From: Akkermansia muciniphila | Lineage (GTDB): Bacteria; Pseudomonadota; Gammaproteobacteria; Burkholderiales; Burkholderiaceae_C | NCBI GenBank assembly: GCA_943327015.2 | Contig: CALPVM020000003.1 | Location: 1-30,950, forward strand | Length of the DNA: 30,950 bases | Reading direction: 5' to 3' | Part shown: one piece after another, positions 24,105 to 30,950 of the stretch | Layout: each line of letters opens with the position of its first letter | Position numbering within the stretch: position 1 is the first letter of the stretch | Translations under genes and position numbers: made by a program | Notes under the pieces: model-generated | Told to the model about the DNA's origin: nothing | What the model saw: the letters and a program-made list of their open reading frames with translations, nothing else | Databases searched by the model: none

Positions 24105-25328
24105 ATGGCCATAGAAATGATTGAAGACAAACTATTTAACCAAGGGACCCAGATCAAGGTCATTGGAGTCGGTGGTGGTGGCGGTAACGCCGTGGAACAC
24201 ATGATTAAAACCGCTGTGGGCGGCGTCGAATTCATTTGTGCCAATACCGATGCACAGGCACTGGGCAGCAGCTCGGCACACAAAACCATTCAGTTGGGTG
24301 GAACTGGTCTGGGCGCAGGTAGCAAACCCGATAAAGGACGCGAATCGGCGCAACTGGCCGAGTCCGATATCCGTGCTGCCATCCAAGGGGCTCACATGCT
24401 GTTTATTACCGCTGGCATGGGAGGTGGTACCGGCACTGGTGCTGCGCCGGTGATTGCGCGTGTAGCCAAGGAAATGGGTATTTTGACCGTGGGCGTAGTG
24501 ACCAAGCCATTTGAGTTTGAAGGCAAACGCCGCATGGACAATGCAGATGGCGGACTGGCTGAACTCGAGGCCAATGTCGACTCATTGATTGTGGTGCTCA
24601 ATGAAAAACTGCTGGAAGTTTTGGGTGACGATATAACGCAAGACGAAGCCTTTGCCCAAGCCAATGACGTTTTAAAAAATGCCGTTGGCGGTATAGCCGA
24701 AATTATCAATGTGCCCGGCCATGTGAACGTCGACTTTGAAGACGTTCGCACCGTGATGGGCGAGCCCGGTAAAGCCATGATGGGTACTTCTGTTGCCAGC
24801 GGCCCTGACCGTGCGCGTATCGCAGCCGATCAGGCGGTAGCCTGTCCGTTGCTAGAAGGTATTGACCTGTCTGGCGCTAAGGGTGTGTTGGTGCTGATTA
24901 CAGCAGCTAAGGGTTCCCTGAAGTTGTCAGAGTCACGTTTGGCCATGAACACGATTCGTGCCTATGCTTCACCAGATGCGCATGTGATTTATGGAACTGC
25001 CTACGACGACAGCCTGAAAGACGACATCCGCGTGACAGTGGTGGCTACCGGTTTGAGCCGTCAATCTGCCCGCCGCACGGCACCTCCGCTGCAGGTGTTG
25101 CGCACAGGTACCGACAACACACCGTTTACCGTGCCCACATTGAACAATGTTGCCAGCCCAACCAGCGTTATGGCGCCCATGTCCACAGGTACAGTGCAAC
25201 AGGACTACGAGCGACCCAGCGTGTGGCGTACCAACCGTACCCAAGCGGCAGCCAAGGTAGATGCATTGTCCAGCGGCGGTATGGATGATTACGAAATACC
25301 AGCGTTCCTGCGTAAGCAGGCTGACTAA
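24105..25328 (+). CDS. ftsZ: Cell division GTPase FtsZ
   Basis: 407 residues from ATG 24105, decided by AAGGAG six bases upstream; a TTG at 24084 in the same frame would lie before that site. FtsZ is the tubulin homologue forming the cytokinetic ring. Visible motifs are IKVIGVGGGGGNAVEHM, CANTDAQAL, the tubulin signature GGGTGTGAAP, VTKPFEFEGKRR, and the T7-loop region FEDVRTVM with preceding NVPGHVNVD. A variable linker follows after about residue 315. The conserved C-terminal peptide DDYEIPAFLRKQAD binds FtsA and other partners. lpxC follows after only two bases. Confidence 0.99.
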   Translation: MAIEMIEDKLFNQGTQIKVIGVGGGGGNAVEHMIKTAVGGVEFICANTDAQALGSSSAHKTIQLGGTGLGAGSKPDKGRESAQLAESDIRAAIQGAHMLFITAGMGGGTGTGAAPVIARVAKEMGILTVGVVTKPFEFEGKRRMDNADGGLAELEANVDSLIVVLNEKLLEVLGDDITQDEAFAQANDVLKNAVGGIAEIINVPGHVNVDFEDVRTVMGEPGKAMMGTSVASGPDRARIAADQAVACPLLEGIDLSGAKGVLVLITAAKGSLKLSESRLAMNTIRAYASPDAHVIYGTAYDDSLKDDIRVTVVATGLSRQSARRTAPPLQVLRTGTDNTPFTVPTLNNVASPTSVMAPMSTGTVQQDYERPSVWRTNRTQAAAKVDALSSGGMDDYEIPAFLRKQAD

Positions 25329-25330
25329 GC

Positions 25331-26254
25331 GTGCTTAAGCAAAGTACATTGAAGTCCATAACCCATGCCGTTGGGGTGGGGTTGCACAGTGGGCAGCGGG
25401 TCGAGATTACCTTGCATCCGGCAGAGCCGGATACCGGTATTGTGTTCCGGCGGGTGGATTTGGCGCATGCGGACGATATTCGCGTATCTCCCATGTCGGT
25501 TACAGATACCCGTTTGGCATCTACGCTGTCGCAGGGTAATGCCAAGGTGCATACGGTAGAACACCTGATGTCGGCCTGTGTCGGGCTGGGTATTGACAAT
25601 TTGGTGGTGGACATCACAGCCGAGGAAATTCCGATATTGGATGGCTCTGCGGCTTCCTTTGTATATTTGTTGCAAAGTGCGGGTATCGTTGTACAAAATG
25701 CACCGCGTAAATTCGTGCGGGTTTTGCAGCCGATAGAAGTGCGGGAAGGCGCAGGAGATAACGAAAAATGGGCGCGGCTGGAGCCTTACCACGGTTTTAA
25801 GCTTAATTTTCAGATTGACTTTAACCACCCTGCAGTGGACTCCACCGGCCAGCAAGTCGAGTTCGACTTGGGTTCGGGCACTTACGCTCGAGAGATCGGT
25901 CGCGCCAGAACATTCGGCTTTACCAAAGACGTTGAAATGATGCGTGCTAACGGGCTGGCGCTGGGCGGCGGGTTGGATAATGCCATTGTGATGGACGACT
26001 ACAAAGTGCTCAATGCCGAAGGCTTGCGTTATGACGATGAGTTTGTTAAACACAAAATTCTGGATGCTATGGGCGATTTGTACATTCTTGGCAAACCCTT
26101 GCTCGCCAGCTACAGTGCGCACCGCTCCGGTCATGCCTTGAACAACAAGTTATTGCGGCAACTAGAAGCGCAGCCCGAATCCTGGGAGGTCGTGACGTTT
26201 GATGACAGTAGCAAAGCACCCGCTGGATTTACAAAATTGGTTCCATCCTGGTAG
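25331..26254 (+). CDS. lpxC: UDP-3-O-acyl-N-acetylglucosamine deacetylase LpxC
   Basis: 307 residues from GTG 25331, two bases after the ftsZ stop. Only a weak GCAGG precedes it, which suggests translational coupling to ftsZ. LpxC is the zinc enzyme committing UDP-acyl-GlcNAc to lipid A synthesis. The metal ligands are H78 (HTVEHL), H241 and D245 (HKILD). H268 in RSGHALNN and the acid/base Glu in the VEHL motif are also present. GVGLHSGQRVEITLHPA opens the first domain, and EIGRARTFGF lies in the second. It closes the cluster and marks a Gram-negative lipid A producer. No clear terminator lies in the 23 bases between it and the convergent ruvC. Confidence 0.97.
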   Translation: MLKQSTLKSITHAVGVGLHSGQRVEITLHPAEPDTGIVFRRVDLAHADDIRVSPMSVTDTRLASTLSQGNAKVHTVEHLMSACVGLGIDNLVVDITAEEIPILDGSAASFVYLLQSAGIVVQNAPRKFVRVLQPIEVREGAGDNEKWARLEPYHGFKLNFQIDFNHPAVDSTGQQVEFDLGSGTYAREIGRARTFGFTKDVEMMRANGLALGGGLDNAIVMDDYKVLNAEGLRYDDEFVKHKILDAMGDLYILGKPLLASYSAHRSGHALNNKLLRQLEAQPESWEVVTFDDSSKAPAGFTKLVPSW

Positions 26255-26277
26255 TTAGCCCAAGAGGCCGTGGCAAT

Positions 26278-26823
26278 TCAGCGCCTGCGGCCGGCTTTAT
26301 AGCTGGAATTTCCACTGCCCAAAATATCGGCGCGCGCCATGCGTTCCATGGCTTTGCCGGCATGGGCGTGGGTGATGGCCAGCCCTAGTGCATCGGCAGC
26401 ATCCGGGCCCGGCAAGCCCGGTAGTCGTAGCAAGTGCTGCACCATAATCTGAATTTGTTCTTTACTGGCACGGCCATAGCCCACCACGGCTTGTTTCATT
26501 TGCAAGGCGGTGTATTCCATCACTGGCAGATTGCTGGTTACCAAGGCGGTAATTAACGCGCCGCGTGCCTGCCCTAGTAGCAAAGTCGATTGCGGATTGA
26601 CGTTGACAAACACAATCTCAACCGAGGCGCAGTTTGGCTGGTAGCTTTGCACGACTTCAGAGACACCGTCAAACAGGATTTTTAAACGTTCGGGCAACGC
26701 CTTGCTGGCAGCACCGATGGTGCTAATAGTGCCGCTGGCCACGTAATGCACCTCAGACCCCGACACATCCACCACACCAAAGCCCGTGGTGCGCAGACCG
26801 GGGTCAATGCCCAATATGCGCAT
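26278..26823 (-). CDS. ruvC: Holliday junction resolvase RuvC
   Basis: 181 residues. RuvC is the endonuclease that resolves Holliday junctions with RuvAB. The four acidic catalytic residues are visible: D7 in ILGIDPGL, E69 in SVEIVFV, and D141 and D144 in GPDAADALGLAITHAH. LLGQARGAL and GRASKEQIQIMV are further family motifs. It starts six bases after the stop of the CdsA-like gene, without a clear ribosome site, so it is probably the last gene of the minus-strand operon. ruvA and ruvB are not next to it, unlike the common ruvCAB order. The short C-terminal tail (SYKAGRRR) is basic. Confidence 0.96.
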   Translation of the reverse strand: MRILGIDPGLRTTGFGVVDVSGSEVHYVASGTISTIGAASKALPERLKILFDGVSEVVQSYQPNCASVEIVFVNVNPQSTLLLGQARGALITALVTSNLPVMEYTALQMKQAVVGYGRASKEQIQIMVQHLLRLPGLPGPDAADALGLAITHAHAGKAMERMARADILGSGNSSYKAGRRR

Positions 26824-26829
26824 AGACGA

Positions 26830-27819
26830 TTAAATATTGAAATGCCAGCGCATCGAGTGAAAAAACACTGGTGCAGCAAAGCATAGAGCATCTACCCGGT
26901 CCAGCAGTCCTACGGCACCTGTTACAGATTGGCCTTGCGCGCCCCAACTCGGAATATTGCGATCACGCTTGAGTGCTTTCATAACAAAATGTCCCATAGA
27001 ACCTGCCAGGCAGGCAATAAACGCAAACGCAAAGGCTGTGCCTGGAACCCAAGGGGTAATGCCCGCTAACAAGGCCCCGCATAGGCTGGCTACAAAAATA
27101 CCTATGCCCCAACTGACCCAGTTAAAGCTTTGACTGATGGCGGGCGCGACTGGTTTGCGTTGCAATTTGCGCGAGGCAAGATGCTGTGTCACCATGCAAA
27201 TTTGCACCACCATGACCAGAAAAAACACCATGAATGCATTTTTGTTGTCGTAGCCCGGAAACTTGAGCAGCAGCAATGCCGGCACATGGCTCATGCCGTA
27301 AATGCAGACCATAATGCCCCATTGCAGTTTGGCATTGCGCTCCAGAAAGCGCTCCGGATCGTTGGCCAACGCACTGGCCAAGGGTAGCGCCAAAAAGGCA
27401 TAAACAGGTATAAACACTGCAAACATGTCGAAGTGTTCGCTTGCAATCAGCCAGTATTGCAGAGGCAAAATCACAAAAAAAGCCAACACTAGGCTACGGT
27501 GGTCGCCCAGCCGGGTGGGGGAGAGTGTCATGAATTCGCGCAGGGCAAAGAAAGATACCAGTCCAAACAGCGTTAATGCTACCCAGTTGCCTGTAACCCA
27601 GCTGATCCAGAAAATTAGCACCATAAACCAGCTGGCTTTGATAATGCCGTCTAGGCTTTTGATTTCGTTGCGCCAGGTCTCGCCCTTGGCATCGTCAGAG
27701 TGCTCGCGCAGTGACAGCATAAAGGTTACAGCGCTGGAAATCAGCAGCAATCCAAACACAATCACAAACAGTGCGCCGATTTGTTGCGTGGGTGTCAGGC
27801 TTTTGAGGTAGTGGTACAT
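26830..27819 (-). CDS. CdsA/YnbB-like membrane protein, catalytic motifs degenerate
   Basis: 329 residues with about eight membrane helices. It aligns by eye with the phosphatidate cytidylyltransferase family, especially the E. coli YnbB type: an ALREFMTL segment near residue 95, the C-terminal KRD (284-286), LLDRVD (305-310), then FAAPVFF. Normal members make CDP-diacylglycerol from CTP and phosphatidate. Here the KD of the signature is replaced (IPSWG), the GHGG loop reads TGAVG, and the upstream SPxKTxEG block reads SQSFNWVS. The acidic residues expected before it (ND-AQY type) are also absent. The start ATG follows AAGGAA that overlaps the stop of the PlsC-like gene. The protein may be a pseudoenzyme or have changed chemistry; another CdsA elsewhere is expected. 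Confidence 0.75.
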   Translation of the reverse strand: MYHYLKSLTPTQQIGALFVIVFGLLLISSAVTFMLSLREHSDDAKGETWRNEIKSLDGIIKASWFMVLIFWISWVTGNWVALTLFGLVSFFALREFMTLSPTRLGDHRSLVLAFFVILPLQYWLIASEHFDMFAVFIPVYAFLALPLASALANDPERFLERNAKLQWGIMVCIYGMSHVPALLLLKFPGYDNKNAFMVFFLVMVVQICMVTQHLASRKLQRKPVAPAISQSFNWVSWGIGIFVASLCGALLAGITPWVPGTAFAFAFIACLAGSMGHFVMKALKRDRNIPSWGAQGQSVTGAVGLLDRVDALCFAAPVFFHSMRWHFNI

Positions 27820-27828
27820 CCGTGTTCC

Positions 27829-28440
27829 TTAGGCGTTGCGCAGAGCTATCACAGCGTTGCGGGCGCGCTCCAAAAACGCATGGCGGTCTTCACCCTCGCC
27901 TAGCGTTATGGGTTTGCCAAACGTTACCGAGCACAGCACCGGTACCGGCACTACCTCGCCCTTGGGTAATACGTGTTGCACATTGTTAATCCAAGTGGGA
28001 ACCAGTACGGCGTTGGGACACTTGACAGCCAAGTTGTAGAGCCCGGCTTTGAATGCTTGGGGCGTGCCGGTAAAACCGCGCGTGCCTTCAGGGAACAAAA
28101 TAATGGAGTCACCATTGGAAAGTGCTTCAAACAAAGGCTCGAGCGGGTCTTCGTCCGAAGTCCGGTCACGCGATACATAAATGACGTTGAAAACTGCAGA
28201 AGTCAGCCACTGTTTAAAGGGCGTTTTGGTCCAGTAGTCTTTAGCAGCAATCGCGCGGGTGACACTGCGCAATTCGAGCGGCAATGCCGCCCAGATCATC
28301 ACCAGATCGGCGTGGCTTTGATGGTTGGCAAAATAAATACGCTGTTCTGCCTTGGGAGGACAGCCCAACCAACGTGCTTGGGAGCCGGTCAAAATCCGGA
28401 TCAATCCCAATAAAAACATACTCATGAGTTTAGCTAGCAT
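27829..28440 (-). CDS. 1-acylglycerol-3-phosphate O-acyltransferase (PlsC-like)
   Basis: 203 residues with an N-terminal hydrophobic segment. The PlsC acyltransferase motifs are clear: NHQSHAD with His40 and Asp45 (HX4D) and FPEGTRG at 116-122. Enzymes of this family acylate lysophosphatidic acid to phosphatidic acid at the inner membrane, but homologues can use other lyso-acceptors. It lies nine bases upstream of the CdsA-like gene and 30 bases after mtgA. Pairing with a CdsA/YnbB-type protein suggests a phospholipid side pathway rather than the main plsC. No ribosome site is obvious before the ATG; ATG codons at residues 6 and 8 are alternatives. Confidence 0.9.
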   Translation of the reverse strand: MLAKLMSMFLLGLIRILTGSQARWLGCPPKAEQRIYFANHQSHADLVMIWAALPLELRSVTRAIAAKDYWTKTPFKQWLTSAVFNVIYVSRDRTSDEDPLEPLFEALSNGDSIILFPEGTRGFTGTPQAFKAGLYNLAVKCPNAVLVPTWINNVQHVLPKGEVVPVPVLCSVTFGKPITLGEGEDRHAFLERARNAVIALRNA

Positions 28441-28470
28441 GGTGGTGATGATACAGGCAAGAAAAGGGTT

Positions 28471-29220
28471 TTAAGGTAAACGCGCCTCACCCATACGCCC
28501 GGTAATAATGCCGGCGCGGTTGGCAAGGTAAGAAGATTGCGGAACTTTTTCAAAATACTTAGGGCGTGGTAGCATCACCGCTAAACGGGCTGCCTCATAG
28601 GCGCTGAGTTGTGATGCAGGTTTGCGAAAATAATGCCGTGCCGCAGCCTCCGCGCCAAACACTCCCTCACCCCATTCCACGTGGTTGAGGTAGATTTCTA
28701 AGATACGCTGTTTGCTTAAAAAAAGCTCCAGCGTGAGAGTAAAAACAAACTCCTGCCCTTTGCGCAGCAGATTACGCTCCCCCGACAAAAATAGGTTTTT
28801 AGCCAGTTGCTGGGTAATGGTGGATCCGCCCACAATTTTCGGTGGTTTGGGAGGTTTTTTTGCCAGCGCTTTGGGCGATGCTTTGGCGATCCGTGCAGCG
28901 GCACGCTGTTCAGCTTTGGCATTTTTTTCCCAGGCTTTTTCCAGGGCTTCCCAATCTACGCCATCGTGTTGACTAAAGCCATCGTCCTCAGAGGCAATGA
29001 CAGCACGTTTCAAGTTGTTGGAAATCTGGTCGTAAGGGACCCATTGTTGCCGCCAGGGTAGTTCTCCGGTTTTGGCGGCAACTTGCCGCATTTCAGAGCG
29101 CTGAAACGCCGTGGATTCGGGGTCGATAACTGCCATCAGGGCAATGCGCACAGCAAAATACAGTTGTAACGCCGTCATAGCTAACACGCACAGCAGCAAA
29201 AAACGTACAAGCAGTTTCAT
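28471..29220 (-). CDS. mtgA: Monofunctional peptidoglycan glycosyltransferase MtgA
   Basis: 249 residues. One N-terminal membrane anchor (about 4-30) precedes a GT51 domain that polymerises lipid II into glycan strands. The catalytic Glu78 sits in ASEDDGF, followed by HDGVDW, GGSTITQQLAKNLFLS (131-146), and KQRILEIYLNHVEWGEGVFG. No transpeptidase domain is present. Residues 101-128 form a Lys/Ala/Pro-rich insertion (AKAEQRAAARIAKASPKALA and following) not found in the E. coli enzyme, placed between the two catalytic motifs. Its start overlaps the stop of the TonB-like gene (ATGA). The family is intact and the call is confident. Confidence 0.95.
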   Translation of the reverse strand: MKLLVRFLLLCVLAMTALQLYFAVRIALMAVIDPESTAFQRSEMRQVAAKTGELPWRQQWVPYDQISNNLKRAVIASEDDGFSQHDGVDWEALEKAWEKNAKAEQRAAARIAKASPKALAKKPPKPPKIVGGSTITQQLAKNLFLSGERNLLRKGQEFVFTLTLELFLSKQRILEIYLNHVEWGEGVFGAEAAARHYFRKPASQLSAYEAARLAVMLPRPKYFEKVPQSSYLANRAGIITGRMGEARLP

Positions 29221-30080
29221 GGGGATGCAGAGACCTTGGCTTCCAGTGTTTCGTCGCGCGTGAACCGGAACAGCGAAACAATCACAATCTGGTCCGACTG
29301 GCGGCGCATAGCTTTAGGAAATTTGCGAAACGGCCCGGCACTGTACACAATGGAACGCGATTGTTTGTCCAGTACATCGTTGCCGGAGCTTTGTTCAATG
29401 CGAGTTTCCACAATCTTGCCATTGTGGTTGATGGTGACCGACATGGTGAGCTCGCCATACAATTTTTGTCCGCGTGACTGCGGAAAACGCTCGGTGCCAC
29501 GGTCTTCAATAGATCGGCGAACTTCGTCATAATACACAGCATAGACTTCTTCGCGCACCGAGGGGCTGACATAGCGCTTTTTGGGCTTGGCATTTTGCAT
29601 ATTAATGCGACGCTCAATCTCGGCTAGCAGTTTAATTAACTGACGGCGTTTTTCTTCACGCTCGGCCATTTCTGCCTTGGTTGCAGCAACCCGGGGATCT
29701 ATGGGCGGTAGTGCCGCTAGTTGTTTTTTTACCTGGGTTAGCAGCATTTGCTGCTGCAGTTCCAGATTCTGCAGATGCTGCGCAGTTTCTTCTTCGAGGT
29801 GGTTGCCTGAGTCGTTGAGTGCGGACAGTGGCATTGGGCTTGAGGCGCGACCTTCATCGGTGTCGCCCCCACCCGCCATCGAAGTTTGTGCAATCGCTTT
29901 TGCTTTTTCCGGGGTTTCGTTGGTTTTGGAGTTCACCAATATGACTTCGAGCGGTGCGTCATTAAACACCCGATTGAACGATTCGGGGTCTACAAAGCGA
30001 ACCGTCAATAGCACCGCATGCACCGCAATGGATGCAAATAGGGCGAGTTGCAGTGTGCTTAAAGATCGCAGAAAGTTCAC
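29217..30080 (-). CDS. TonB/TolA-like energy transducer with coiled-coil spacer
   Basis: 287 residues. A single membrane helix (about 11-28) carries Ser17 and His21 with the spacing of the TonB transmembrane Ser/His pair used with ExbBD-type motors. Residues 50-95 are a flexible linker, and 95-165 are Gln/Glu/Lys-rich and predicted coiled coil rather than the usual Pro-rich TonB spacer. Residues about 175-275 are the TonB C-terminal domain (LYGELTMSVTINHNGKIVE, then PFRKFP). It should span the periplasm and contact an outer-membrane partner. No exbB, exbD or receptor gene is near. It overlaps the ribonuclease gene upstream and mtgA downstream, both by ATGA. The partner and role are unknown. 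Confidence 0.85.
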   Translation of the reverse strand: MNFLRSLSTLQLALFASIAVHAVLLTVRFVDPESFNRVFNDAPLEVILVNSKTNETPEKAKAIAQTSMAGGGDTDEGRASSPMPLSALNDSGNHLEEETAQHLQNLELQQQMLLTQVKKQLAALPPIDPRVAATKAEMAEREEKRRQLIKLLAEIERRINMQNAKPKKRYVSPSVREEVYAVYYDEVRRSIEDRGTERFPQSRGQKLYGELTMSVTINHNGKIVETRIEQSSGNDVLDKQSRSIVYSAGPFRKFPKAMRRQSDQIVIVSLFRFTRDETLEAKVSASP

Positions 30081-30950
30081 GGTGCAGCATTATCGCCGGA
30101 AGGCTCCGGCACTTCGTTGACGTCCATGGCAATGGCAATTGGTCCGGCAACTTCTTCATCGTCCTGCACGTCTTCCGCACCAGTGTTGGAATCTGTTGCG
30201 GCGTCAAGGCGTTCGAGCACCGTGCCGGTAACATCCAAAGTTACCAGATCAATGGCGCCGAGCTTGACCCGTAACCGTGCGCCACGTGGCAGGCCTTGTG
30301 CACCCAGTACCGGAAGCACCAAAGGGATATCCTCGGCACGCACCATATTGTCTTTAAATACAAGCGCTACCACTTCAACAATGCCTTTTTGTTGCACATG
30401 GCGCAGCGTCCAAAAACGCTCCATGGCATTCTGATAGCCGTTGTAGGCGCTGTAAGCAGCGTCAAAGCTGGAGATGATGCTGAAAAGTTCCGCATCCTTC
30501 GGTTTGAAAGGGGCTGCGAGTGCGGCTGTTCTGCCATGGCGGGCGCAAGCAATAATTTGCCACTGGTTGACCAAGTCGGTATAGCGGCGTAGGGGCGATG
30601 TGCTCCATGCATAACTTTTTACACCAATGCCGGCATGGGGCAAAGCTTTGGTGCCCATACGCACCTTAACCCCCGGCGCCATAGAGGCTTGGCTGCGGTA
30701 AATAGCGGGTACGCCCAGTTCTGCCATCCAACTGCCCCAAGTGCTATTGGCCAGAATCATGGCTTCTGCCACCATCAAATCCAGAGGAGCGCCGCGTTGA
30801 CGGGTACTGATGTGTACTTCTTCATCACCTTGCGGTTCTGAGCCTTTGGCAAGCAGCAGCTTAAAGTTGTAGTCTGGGCGGTTAAAGTTTTCCGGCTTGC
30901 CGCGCACTACTTCGCGTTTGGCTTTCAGGTCTTGTGCCAAGCGGAATAAA
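30077..30950 (-). CDS. RNB-domain ribonuclease (RNase II/R family), C-terminal part
   Basis: The 5' end lies beyond the window; the frame is open to the last base. The visible ~290 residues are the C-terminal part of the RNB exonuclease domain. It includes ILANSTWGSWMAELGVPAIY and the strong signature HAGIGVKSYAWSTSPLRRYT with DLVNQWQI, which contains the conserved Ser-Pro-Leu-Arg-Arg-Tyr. A short beta-rich S1-like tail follows (VEVVALVFKDNMVRAEDIPL) and then an acidic C-terminus (TDSNTGAEDVQDDEEV). These enzymes degrade RNA 3' to 5'. The catalytic Asp residues are upstream and not seen. The stop overlaps the TonB-like start. Whether it is closer to rnb or rnr cannot be settled from this part. 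Confidence 0.9.
   Translation of the reverse strand, partial: LFRLAQDLKAKREVVRGKPENFNRPDYNFKLLLAKGSEPQGDEEVHISTRQRGAPLDLMVAEAMILANSTWGSWMAELGVPAIYRSQASMAPGVKVRMGTKALPHAGIGVKSYAWSTSPLRRYTDLVNQWQIIACARHGRTAALAAPFKPKDAELFSIISSFDAAYSAYNGYQNAMERFWTLRHVQQKGIVEVVALVFKDNMVRAEDIPLVLPVLGAQGLPRGARLRVKLGAIDLVTLDVTGTVLERLDAATDSNTGAEDVQDDEEVAGPIAIAMDVNEVPEPSGDNAAP

Noticed and set aside
26266..26293. GGCCG / CGGCC repeat between lpxC and ruvC as a bidirectional terminator
   Set aside because: The stem has five pairs with a 17-base loop and no T-run on the lpxC side, and half of it lies inside the ruvC coding end.

Overview
The window is core chromosome of a betaproteobacterium, most likely Burkholderiales and possibly near Alcaligenaceae (rank below order is a guess). 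The evidence is the gene order xerC-rlmI-cobW-dksA-hslVU-dcw-lpxC, a DksA that lacks most zinc-finger cysteines, a six-residue HslV propeptide, and the FtsZ tail. Base composition is moderate throughout and codon style looks uniform. I see no tRNA, rRNA, insertion sequence, prophage, CRISPR array or other sign of recent transfer.

Layout. (1) 1-7925, plus strand: the 3' end of xerC, overlapped by rlmI; a COG0523 GTPase with a very His-rich loop; a DksA with a long Lys/Ala/Pro-rich N-terminal extension; a large uncharacterised protein with FimV-like TPR and STAS-like regions; then hslV and hslU, closed by a clear intrinsic terminator. (2) 7926-8187: the dcw leader, with four GTG-centred repeats at exact 10-bp spacing, read as the MraZ operator. 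(3) 8188-26254, plus strand: a complete division and cell-wall cluster, mraZ-rsmH-ftsL-ftsI-murE-murF-mraY-murD-ftsW-murG-murC-ddlB-ftsQ-ftsA-ftsZ-lpxC. Most junctions overlap or abut. The one sizeable gap is the structured 159-bp ftsA-ftsZ spacer. (4) 26278-30950, minus strand: a compact convergent operon, read in the order RNB ribonuclease (5' end outside the window), TonB/TolA-like transducer, mtgA, PlsC-like acyltransferase, CdsA-like membrane protein, ruvC.

How the genes work together. The dcw genes carry out cytoplasmic peptidoglycan precursor synthesis (MurC-F, Ddl), lipid I and II formation (MraY, MurG), septal polymerisation and crosslinking (FtsW, FtsI, with FtsQ and FtsL), Z-ring formation (FtsZ, FtsA) and lipid A commitment (LpxC). 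The minus operon adds a second envelope set: MtgA glycosyltransferase, an energy transducer and phospholipid-type enzymes.

Nothing here is an obviously new multi-gene system. The points most worth following up are the cobW / cysteine-poor extended DksA / TPR-STAS trio, the CdsA-like protein that has lost most catalytic motif residues, the MraZ box array, and the palindromic ftsA-ftsZ spacer.
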